A DNA stretch of 64,000 nucleotides from Mercurialis annua (taxonomy: Eukaryota; Streptophyta; Magnoliopsida; Malpighiales; Euphorbiaceae), in NCBI RefSeq assembly GCF_937616625.2, contig NC_065573.1, forward strand, positions 12,415,001 to 12,479,000, given 5' to 3'. Position 1 is the first letter of the stretch; each line of letters begins with the position of its first letter. The translations under genes and the position numbers were made by a program. This document shows, piece by piece, positions 10,894 through 20,823 of the stretch. The notes beneath the pieces were generated by a model. That model made no database searches. It was not told the origin of the DNA and was given only the letters and a program-made list of their open reading frames with translations.

Positions 10894-12084
10894 TGAATTA
10901 AAAAGTTAGCAATTGTAAAAGTAATAACAAAAATAACTAAAATTTTGAGGGGTTATGTGTCAAAAAAATTAGTTTAACATCCTTAAGTGTTCTTTTTACA
11001 AACTTTTAAAGAGTTTTTTACGACGTTTAAAACAGTTAAATTTGTTTGTTTTTTTGCCAGTAAAACGGTTAAGTGATTGAATGATAAAAGAATTAAAAGA
11101 GTTTGTGTGTTCTTTCTGAATAATCTAAAGGACTTTTTTTTGTATCTTTTACTATTATTTTTTCAATTTGAAAAAGAAATGGAGACCACATGGATATGAA
11201 TATGGCAGCATCATGTTACCCGGCTGGCAATGATTGGCTTTACACTTGTAGTCGGTCACCGACACTTCCCAGCTATTTAACTATTTTATAAAGCGCGGCA
11301 AACCCAGTAATTTATTTTGTTTATAAATAATTATTTTCAGAATTGTAACCGACATTAGTATATATTACTTTGAATAGTCACGATTATATATCGCAGTTTT
11401 TAAAAGTCGAACCTGTGATAAAACTGGTGAGGCCGTCGCTTTTCAATTTAACCGGTTTAATAAATTTAAAAATAAGATAAAAAAATTATGTTTACTAGTT
11501 TTTTACCGATTCAATTCAGTTTAATGGTTCAATTTTCAATATTTTACCGGTTCAATCCGATTCGATGTAGTCCATCAGATTCAATTTAGTCCAATCGGAT
11601 TTGATTTAGTCCAATCTGGTTCAATCGTAAATTCCGGTTTTTGGCCTTTTAGAACGGACAATTGGCTGGTTTCTGGTTTTATCGGTTCGACCGGCCAGTC
11701 CGATCTGGTTGTATATTGATATATCGTTTTAAAAGAAAATAAATAATTTTAAGAGATAATTAACACATAATAATTTTTAATTTATTTAATTATTCATATT
11801 TATTTATTAATTATATTTTACATTATGAATAAAACTTAAATTAATTTATAGAAAGGAGTATAGAAAAATAAGTATGAATAAAATATTTTAGAAAAATAAT
11901 GACTCCTTAAAAAAACAAATGAAGATAATATCTATGCTATATATAAACATACGGATTGGATTTCGGGTGGGTGGGGAGGGGGGAACCTTTTTACTTATAA
12001 AATATTAAACTATTATTCTACTATAATATAGATTAATTATAAATTAATAACTAACGTAGATAATTTCTACTAAACTACTGAAAC
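10894..12084. other. AT-rich intergenic DNA with degenerate GGTTCAAT repeats
   Basis: No supported gene. About 11500-11720 holds many degenerate copies of GGTTCAAT, CCGATTCGAT and GTCCAATC, a simple diverged repeat. The rest is unassigned. Confidence 0.5.
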
Positions 12085-12186
12085 TATAATATAGGTTAAT
12101 GACAATTGTATATCTTATTTGCTAATTAAATCTCAATTTATCCCTTAAAATGAAGAATTTCTCATTTAGTGTCTTCCAATTCGCGG

Positions 12187-12425
12187 AACTGTTCAGCAAT
12201 TTATGTAATTCGCGGAACAATTCCGCAATCTGTCCTACGTGGCTCCTCTGCTGGCCAGTCAGTGAGGAGCCACATGGACAAAGTAAAAAAGCAACTCGCG
12301 GAATTTTTTCGCGAGTTGCTTTATGTGCAGCCAGGGAATCTGATTTTCTGGCTGCACTGATTGGGAGAAAATTCTCCCAATCATTTGAATTTTTTAAATG
12401 ATTGAGAGAAAAACCTCCCAATCAT
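12187..12425. repeat. Hairpin cluster at the left end of the MULE
   Basis: Several perfect or near-perfect palindromes lie in series. They include GTGGCTCCTC…GAGGAGCCAC, AGCAACTCGCG…CGCGAGTTGCT, GCAGCCAG…CTGGCTGC and TTGGGAGAA…TTCTCCCAA. Direct copies of ATTCGCGGAAC precede them. Open frames over this region on both strands are a by-product of the symmetry. Confidence 0.85.
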
Positions 12426-12727
12426 TTAAAAAAATTTAAATTAATGTTTTTATTTATTTAAAAATCAAAAAACATATGGATAAAAAATTTCATAGGTTGA
12501 AAATTTTTACGTTTTAATTGTTGAATTTTTTGGATTAAAAACGTTTGAATTAGTTAATTTTTTTAACATTCTACAAAAAAAAATTTATAAAATACTACAA
12601 GATGATTATATTAACAAGTATGCAAATATAATCTATACTTCATAACAATAACATATATAATAAACAAAAATTTACAAATAAAAAAAATATTACTACATCA
12701 GATAATAATGTTGAAAGTACAAAAAAA

Positions 12728-15278
12728 TCACCGAGGGGTCCTATCGTCATATCTGCTAGTGACCGGGAGGTTCGAGCGCAAGTTGTTTGTGTTACGGTTC
12801 GCCCGACGGCCTATACTGATAGTGAGGTAACGTCGACCTGCGCGACCATCACCATCTCCTCCTCCTGCATCGGCGTCGTCGTCGTCGTCCTCGTTCCCGT
12901 CGTCACCCTGCTGGTCCTCGGGAATGGCCGTACTCGTCGTGGCTGGTGGCGGGGTAACAAAGTCTTCTTGTTGGCGGAACATCATAGCCTCCATGCTGTC
13001 TAGGCCTAACCAACTACTACCGTATGACAGAAAGTCTGTGGTCCCAGGTGTCTCTAGAAGTCCTTATGAAGCTGGAAAGTCCTTTGTACCCTGCGTAGGC
13101 TGATCCTACCGCACCTGAAAAGGAGGCACCGTAGGTGGTACATAAGCAGGCGGCTGTGTAACAAATGGTGAAGAAGGTCCTGCTGGCACTCGATATGAAC
13201 ATGATCCCTGAAAATAGTGATGTGCCGAATCCCCGTAAAACTGGCCAGATGAAGAAGGAGGACCCGAAGAAAAGGGAGGGGGTGCAGAGCTGGACCCCGC
13301 GTAATTGTAGTCCCCTAAAAGGATGAAAAACCACTGGAGGAGGCATAGGATCGGTCGGACGCTGAGGTGGTGCAGGGGGATGATGCTGCTCTCGCCGTCG
13401 ATGTCGCAGCGTAGTCGGATCTATAGGTGCGTCAAGTATGACTGGTAGTCGACATCGCGGTATAGACGGCTCGATAGGGGGCGATGTAACATCGCGGCGG
13501 TCCTTTCTAGTGCCTCTCTGTGTGCTGGCTGCGAACCGCCGAAGCTCAGTGTCAACAGGAGCATCCCTGCGTACACACTCCACAAAATCGGTCTGTAAAT
13601 AAAGATTCAATACGTTAAATAAAGTAAGACATTAACCCAAAATTTGAAATTAATAAATTATTTAAAAAACGTATAATTTAAGAAAATACCTGTGCTCCGA
13701 GCTCAGCGCCTTGTCGTGTGATCCAGCGACGCATGACATACCGAAACCAATCCATATACTCAGAATGGTAATGAGGTGGGTCCTGACGGGGCATACTGGA
13801 GCCTGTCGTCCCACACACGAATGTAGTAAGAGTGTGTCTGGATCCAAGATGATCTGCTCTTCAAGGTAAGGGTGTGTAGTGAGTGGTCCTGAAGTGGGGC
13901 GTCTGGAATACCCTATTGCAATCCGAACTGCTGCAGAACTCTGTGTGCCTGGTGCCATTCCACAATATGAAAATAGATCAGTGGGATTCTGGCCAAAAAG
14001 CGTGCCCATCCAAACAATGCTCCGAGAGAGTGTCCAACATATCCTCAGTGTACGGCTGCCAGATAAACTGCATATATAAAATATAAGATATTTAGTATTA
14101 AAACATTCTCACAATAAGCTATTTAACATACGAGAAAAAAATACCGAAACATAATTTCTTACATCTTCGTAGCGAGACGTGTCAAGCCTAACACGGATGT
14201 CAGGCAGCGAGGGTCGGGCCGAATGGCTGGCGTTTCTCCGGCCTCCCCATCTGTTATTCAAGAACAACAACACATTAACAGTCAAATTTTATGAAATAGA
14301 ATAAAACTAAAAAATATTAAACAACAGTAAAACACACATGTCGCCCAATGGTAGATGTGGTGAAATAGTGGGATCGGCTAGAGCGGAAGCAATAACTCTA
14401 AGTCGGTCCAATGCCCACAACTGCAGTATCCACAACACCCTGCCCGTGTTGTGGCGATTCTGAGACCGCAACGAACATAGGCAAAGCTCGTGATATAAGT
14501 AAGCCAGTGTCGCCGATCCCCAGCTGTAGGTCCGAACTGCCGCCAGGTCCTCTAAAAGTGGAAGAATCCGTAACGAAGTCTTTCCACTAGCGAGGTCAGT
14601 GAAGCACAATCCTGTGATAGCGACCAAGAGAAACGCCCGTGTGTACCGATAGAGAACCTCGTCAGTCGCCTGGTCTGGTAAGCCACTAAAGTGGGGGATC
14701 TCTGTAGGATCCAAGAAGTCTGGACTGTGGAATTTTCCCTGTTAACAGGATATGTGCTCGCAGGAATCCCCTAAACCCTCTCTGCCACTGCAGCCCAATC
14801 ATGTACAATACCCCCTATAACAGAATGACCGTCTTCTGGTAGTCCGGTCTGAATGGTCACATCCTCTAGGGTAGCCGTGCACTCTCCACCGGGTAAGTGA
14901 AAAGTGTGGGTCTCCGGCCTCCACCTCTCCACAAGGGCTGTGATCAGCTGCATGTCAACACTGTAGTGACGCATAGCAAAACAGCCTGCAAATCCGGTAG
15001 GCTGGATGATCGACCGAATACGGTGGTCCAGCTTAGCGAACAGCAGAACGGCGCTCCTTCTAGTCGTACAGCTAGTACGGGACTGAAATCCCTCGTCAGA
15101 GCCCTGGAAAAAATAAACATTAAGTTAGTTCGAAAATTAAATTAAGTTGCAAACGTAACTGTTGAAAAAAAAATATTACCGTGCCATCCCAGACATCCTG
15201 AGAGATATGATCATGCTGTAAACGAAGTAGCGCCGGTCTTTCAGGACCCTGCTGCATGTGATCTTGAGCAGCTGCCAT
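12728..15278 (-). pseudogene. Plant mobile domain (PMD, MAIN-like) gene, decayed, five exons
   Basis: The translations match the PMD family (aminotransferase-like PMD, as in Arabidopsis MAIN and MAIL1). Exon 1 (15180-15278) starts MAAAQDHMQQGP and ends at a GTAATA donor. Exon 2 starts at 15103 after TTTCCAG and encodes the hallmark ITALVERWRPETHTFHLPGG and TLEDVTIQTGLP segments, then LRILPLLEDL and YSWGSATLAYLYHELC. Exon 3 is about 14163-14250, exon 4 13690-14067 (FIWQPY…), and exon 5 from 13592, with a proline-rich then acidic tail. An in-frame stop and frame change near 14775, another frame change near 14000 and stops near 13910 break it. In Arabidopsis, MAIN and MAIL1 act in nuclear silencing and genome stability; the role of transposon-borne PMD proteins is not established. 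It lies downstream of the transposase on the same strand, inside the same target duplication. Confidence 0.85.
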
Positions 15279-15816
15279 GGCTGCAATTTTTTCAATTTAA
15301 ATTATTAAACAATTAAATTATAATAATATCAAACAATTATTTAATAATAATATCAAACAATTTATTAAAATTAACTTCATTAATAGAACGTCTAGTAAAA
15401 GTGTTACAAGAGTTTGTTATTTAAACTGATTAACTAAACAAACACAAAATAGGATGAGCTGCCATATTTTCAATCCAATTGACTAAATGCCACATCATAA
15501 TACAACCGTCTACAAATTTTGTATTACACATTTAAAGATCAACAACATCTTGGTAAGCACAACGATAGGTATTTTACAAAATCATCTGAATCACTGCAGT
15601 CGTAATCCGGAACGACGACATTGCTAATATCATGTGATGGCTGTGTTGCTTCGAAATAATAATTGACATAGCCTAGTGTTCTAATGGAAAACCCGCAGTC
15701 GATGATTCATGACATCGTACTCGAGTTGCAGGCGGTCCATTACAAGTTATATTTCTGAATCTGAAACTCTTGGCATTGTGGCTGATATTGCTTTGGGGAC
15801 GGCTATGTCATGAAAA

Positions 15817-16131
15817 TCACAATATGCCTCTAACTCGCATCGCAGTTCCCACAACCTTGTCCATGTACGGTTGCTTGATACAACATTCGCCTAAATTTTT
15901 TGTGTGATGACCGACAAATATATGTCCGGCGTTGGTGTGGTTTAGACAAGCATGAGTAGGACTGTTTTGAAACGCTCTTTTTCGCCCGTACCATACTTCC
16001 ATAAAGGGGTCCTCGTATTTGTGTACAATCATTACACTTGGAGAAGGTCTTGAATGTCTCGTTGAATTCATACCTAAATTTGACAAAAAACCGTTTATAT
16101 TATAAAAAAAAAGGCAACATTCCACAAACAC
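15817..16131 (-). pseudogene. Unassigned ORF fragment between transposase and PMD gene
   Basis: About 104 codons are open. The more likely coding part starts after a TTTAG acceptor-like site near 16075, at the residues MNSTRHSRPSPSVMIVHKYE. Further on the same strand (about 15600-15840) another frame encodes a charged, possibly coiled-coil stretch around LRCELEAYCDFHDIAVP that is interrupted by stops. I do not recognise the family. It may be a third MULE gene or a C-terminal exon of the transposase unit. Codon-like composition is suggestive only. Confidence 0.35.
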
Positions 16132-16240
16132 AAATAGACAACATCAATTTTAATAGAACACAAATGGAATTACAACATTCTTAGTACATGATAAATGGAA
16201 ACACAAATCCTCACATCACTGAATATTCAAAGGACAAAAC

Positions 16241-18808
16241 CTAATTATGGCCATATGTAAGACATTTTCTATAGTAGTTGCTAGTCGGTCTGTCTCTAAA
16301 TGTCTGGTCCATTTCATTCTGACGCCTACTCTCAACCGGCCTACCCTTCTTTCTCATCCACTGTCTGTTAGGAACAAATGGAATTTCAGTGGAATTGATC
16401 CAATACTTTTGATTCTGTAAGGGTTCAAATGAAACAGAGCTCCACGCTAAGATTCCATACTCGCATTTGTAATACCATGAAATATAGTCACGGTAGTTCT
16501 CTCCGTATTGGTTGCAGGCAGCTATCGCATGGGAGCACGAAATTTTCTCACTGTTGAAATTTTCCACAGGTGCATGTCCCGTCCAGTAGACAAACTTCCT
16601 GTGTATTGCCACCCTTATGTCTTACATTGTCGCACAGGGTCAAGACATTGAATACCTTCTGTGCCACGTTGAACTGTGAAGCCGTATGAGTCTTTGACTT
16701 ATTTTCCCAAATCTCCATTCTGTGTGCACAGACTGGAGACCACATGAAACCGAATTCCAACCACATTTTATAGTCGTTCACATGCTTAATGAATACGGAG
16801 TTGACCTTGTTAAATATTACTTCCAACATGGCTGTGATAGGGAGCCCCCAAATGTTCTTTAACATCGCATTGACCGACTCAACGTAGTTTGTTGTCATCA
16901 CACCATGCCGCATTCCAGTCGTGTCGCCGCTCATGCTCCATTTTGTAACATCAAGGCGGTTAAGATACATATAACCCTCATGTGAATCCGCCTCTATCAA
17001 TGACATGTACCGAACTATTTTATGCTCTTGGTATGCGCGTCCTACACGTCGATTAAACCATCAATATTTTCCCATCAACCAAATATTTATTTATTATATT
17101 TAATGACAAGAAAATTACCAGCTTTTTCAGCAAACTTTTTGAGATTTTTTTTTAAGGCGTTGTGGAAGTTGCTCACTAGGTGTCTAATACACCACTTGTG
17201 GTATCACCCGCCCACTCAGGCCTCTCCATGGCACTCATAATACCTGAGCCGCGATCAGATACGATACACACTTTCGCTCACTCAAAACATACCTCTTCAA
17301 CATCCTCATGAAATACCTCCAGGATGCGGTAGTTTCCGACTTCACAATGGCAAAAGCTATCAGCATGATGTGATTGTTCCATTCAATCGCAGAAGCAATC
17401 AGAAAAGTCATTTCGTATTTTCCATATGTGTGGGTGCCGTAGATGTACACCACAGGCTTGCAATACTGAAAACCCTTCACCACTGGCTCGTAAGTACAAA
17501 ACATATGCTTGAAAGTTCTGAATTGTGGATTGTTTTCAATTGGTGTACCTGTGCATACACCGTTATTAGTAATTATTAAATCATTAATTTTTTTAATAGT
17601 TAAAATTTTAAAAAAAATTACCGGTAGCATGCCACACTGTCCTGTGATTAGCAACGGTGACATTCGTCATAAAATTGCAAATCTCGCCGAAAGAGTCGTC
17701 CCATTCTCCGAACATATTTACAATGCCTTTTTCCTTGGCATACCCAGTTTTTTGAATCCATGCCTAACTCGCAGACTTTGGAAAATCCCCTCTCGAAGCG
17801 TTTTAATCCTTATGTCACGTTGCTGTTGTAATTGTGTGTTGATGTGTTCAGCTATCTGTTGCGCTCTTAAATTACGATGGTCTTGGCTCATTGCTTGGCC
17901 GCTGCATTGGTGGGGGCCGTTATATCTTGTTATCATCCAATCTGTCTCGCCTTTTAGAAGTGACGCACGCAACCTCCAATTGCAAGTGTCATTGTTCACA
18001 TACATAAACACTATTGTTTTACCAGTTGTTTGACTACTCTTGTATTCTTTATTAGCTGCAATGTGATAACTCGTCGCACATGTCTGGACAGCATACCTCG
18101 AACTAATAACCATCCTCAGTTCAAACTCTTTGCCAACTTCCAATATTGCATTTTCTTTAGGCCACGGATTCATATTGACACGCATCTCGTCAACATTCTG
18201 ATGTGTGTACTCATAAGGAAGGCGCGACTGGAAATGATCTGTATTTGGGTACCATCTCCATTCTCACCACCGATATCATCATCATCATCATCATCATCAT
18301 CCTCGTTGTCATCAGCAACGACCCCGTAGAAGTGTTCTTCTTCCTCATCTTCATCATTAAAATCATCACCATCATCTAGATCCGCACAGTCGTCTACATC
18401 CGCACATTCGTCTACATCCGCACAATCGTCTACATCCTCAAACTCTGCACGTACTTGAGATAGCGGGTTGTACACAATGTAAAATTCAAGTACCCTCATT
18501 TGTGGCGTCCGCGAAACATTACGCCACATTGCGTCCATGTGAACATCTGTCTCCATAGGAAAACCATCATATTTTTGAAATCTTCCTTGTTCATTGAATT
18601 GAGGTACTCGTAGATAAATCTTCACTATCTCGTCATCATCGTTCAGCCCAATTACCCTTCTAATTACAACTTGTAGTTGTGCAAAATTCACTACACTCGT
18701 CAGCTGAATCAGTTCTGATTTACCGGAGACATAATCGACTCTACCCGGAGTCGATAATATTGTACCATCCCAATAAATTTTTAGGGCTGGCAGCTCATTT
18801 GTCGTCAT
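16241..18808 (-). pseudogene. MURA/MuDR-type MULE transposase, decayed, three exons
   Basis: The start at 18808 (MTTNELPALKIYWDG) opens a PB1-like N-terminal region of about 115 residues, then an acidic linker with a nine-Asp run. The MuDR DNA-binding region follows in the next frame, with CNWRLRAS and the Trp…Tyr-x-Gly-x-His-x-Cys pattern. Introns fit at 17549-17621 and 17042-17118 (GT…AG). Exon 2 holds the MULE catalytic core (YGTHTYGKYE…AFAIVKSET), where the expected first Asp of the DDE triad is Tyr, and an SDRGSG motif in a shifted frame. Exon 3 holds MRHGVMTTNYVESVNAMLK and a SWIM zinc finger (CTCGKF…CSHAIAAC) split by a frameshift near 16565. A GRP-rich tail follows. Frame changes near 18235, 17745, 17262 and 17215 add to the decay. 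The family cuts and pastes MULEs through their terminal repeats in the nucleus. Confidence 0.9.
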
Positions 18809-19789
18809 TACTACATCAAAAAAATATAATTTTAACTACATTTTTTTTAAATTACAATACAAATTTAGCATGAAGTGACAATTAAAATATTTAAATTCTA
18901 ATTTACTTGATAAATTTTTTCAAAATTTAACAACTTTTTTACAGAGTAATAATTAAAATACATTTGTATTTGAATTCAAAAAATATCTATTCTGATACAC
19001 AATTTGTAAATTTATATTTTCCAAAATTAATCGTACTAAATTTATCAAATAATTAAAAAGGGGGTTATTCCCATTTAAAATATAATTCGAATATTCTACA
19101 TGTCAAATACGTCATTAGCCGATTTAAATGTTAATTCAAATTTTTTTTATTAATTTTTTTTCACAAAGTTACAATTATAAAAAAATTATATTTTCTCTAA
19201 ATACTGTTAAAAACAAATACCTATTTTTATATATAATATTTTAGTATTCCGAATCTATTTATATAATATAAAACATAAATTTTAATATTTTCACTAATTC
19301 CAACCTAATTTAAGAATATTTTAAAAATTTCATAAAAATAACGAATATTCGATTTTCAAATTTTAATATACTCTACTTTACATTTCTATAAATTTTATAC
19401 ACATTATTCTAATTTTTATTTACACATTAATCTAATTTATTTCATAATATATACTTAATTTTTTTTAACTAAATCTAACTATATTTATTTACCTAACTAT
19501 ATTTCAAACATCATTTAAATCTAACTACATTTCAAACATCATTTAAATCTAACTACATTCAATAATTAAAAATAACATATCTATAAATTTTAAAAAGCAC
19601 CCCGATAATTCCGCCAAAAAAATAATATTACGCCACGAAAAATAATATTCCACCACGAAAACCGACTCCGCAAATTCTTCTCCACAATAATTTTTTTGTC
19701 GAGTGAAACTAAATTAATGTCCCGATTTAATAAACTTCTCTCTAAATCTTCTCTCTACTTTTTTTTAAAAACATTTCTCTGATGTGAAT
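18809..19789. other. AT-rich upstream region of the MULE transposase
   Basis: This lies between the transposase start and the right-end hairpins and is non-coding. About 19487-19562 contains two to three tandem copies of a unit of about 28 bp (TCTAACTACATTTCAAACAT…). Transcription of the transposase must start here, but no promoter is identifiable by eye. Confidence 0.5.
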
Positions 19790-20005
19790 GAGGGGGAATG
19801 GATTCCCCCTTTTATAGTGGTTGCAGGTCGCGGAAATTTTCCGCGATCTGCAACCACTCGGTCAAAGGGAATTTATTCCCTGTCAGAGGGAATAAATTTG
19901 TTCAAGCCAACGTGGCTCCACCTGCATCCAGGTGGAGCCACGTATGCAGACCGCGGAACACTTCAACGGTTTACTACAAGTCGCTGAAGTGTTCCGCGAT
20001 CTGTA
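19790..20005. repeat. Hairpin cluster at the right end of the MULE
   Basis: The palindromes in series include GGGGGAATGGATTCCCCC, then GTGGTTGCAG…CTGCAACCAC enclosing CGCGGAAATTTTCCGCG. Next come AGGGAATTTATTCCCT, ACGTGGCTCCACCTG…CAGGTGGAGCCACGT and CGCGGAACACTTCA…TGAAGTGTTCCGCG. The themes TCGCGGAA and GTGGCTCC recur from the left-end cluster. Confidence 0.88.
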
Positions 20006-20097
20006 AGGCACAAATTGAGAAAAAATGTTAATCGGGGGCTAATTTGAGAAATCTTTGTAATTTTATAGACAAACATGTCATTAACCCCTATAATATA

Positions 20098-20823
20098 TAG
20101 GGTAATTGTAAATTATGTTTTTTACATTTATTAATGCAAACCTCATGCCAACAATTTTGTTCTCCGATTTTTTTAAAGAACATGAATTTGATATTGATTA
20201 TAAATAAAATAAATTGATATTATTAATAATAAATTTAATTAATATATAAATTGAAAAGTCACATTACATGCCACATGCGTAGCCCGTAATGCGAAACTAG
20301 TAATAAAATTTGTAAACTCTATAATAACATACAATCAAAAGTAGTGCTGTATTCATTAACAAAAACACTGGCAGAGCTAAACATTATAATCAAAGGGCGG
20401 AATTATATTCATTCTGATATACATTGTTCGATATTTTTTTGTAATGCTTACATTTTTTGGATAATATAATTAAAATTTAAAAAATTTAAACCAACTTTCA
20501 GTTTATTCTAATTATTTAATTTTTAAAGATGAACCAAATAAATTTAATAAACATTAAAAACAACAAATTATATTAATTAGTTAAATAAAACAAATTCTAT
20601 TTGATTTTAAGTTCGAATGATTCTTACCAAAAATTAGATAAATCGACTCATTCTCTAAGTTTATTTTGAAAATAAACATAAAAATATTATAAAGAAAACA
20701 ACGTTTTTATATGACTATAAAGATAGAGGCCGGCATAAAAAAGTTCACATTATATTTGTACAATTAAAGGCCATCAAATCCAAAACAAAATCTTAAAAAT
20801 TAAAACCCAACATAATTAAATAG
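20098..20823. other. AT-rich intergenic DNA
   Basis: Nothing recognisable. It separates the MULE target duplication from the start of element D's LTR. Confidence 0.5.

Larger units (their letters stand above)
12094..20088 (-). mobile_element. 8.0-kb MULE with transposase and PMD gene
   Basis: A perfect 9-bp target duplication TATAATATA flanks the element (12085-12093 and 20089-20097). The terminal sequences are GGTTAATGACA at the left and, reverse-complemented, GGGGTTAATGACA at the right, continuing as a weak inverted repeat (…TCTCAA.TT…). Both ends hold clusters of perfect hairpins (12187-12425 and 19790-20005). All coding sequence is on the minus strand: a MURA-type transposase, then an unassigned fragment, then a PMD gene. 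Both recognised genes are broken, so this copy is not autonomous now, but the layout is that of a formerly autonomous element. Insertion boundaries and coding order are read directly; loss of function is inferred from the stops and frameshifts. Confidence 0.92.

Noticed and set aside
12122..12421. Frames on both strands at the MULE left end
   Set aside because: They arise from the symmetry of the hairpin cluster, and no protein family is recognised.
12728..15278. PMD gene as an independent host gene
   Set aside because: It lies inside the 9-bp target duplication of the MULE with the transposase on the same strand, and it is broken by stops and frameshifts.
17370..18329. Plus-strand frames of 70-174 codons opposite the transposase
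   Set aside because: They are antisense shadows; the minus strand carries the MULE motifs.
19784..20031. Two short plus-strand ORFs at the MULE right end
   Set aside because: They lie within hairpin sequence. Their composition reflects palindromes rather than coding.
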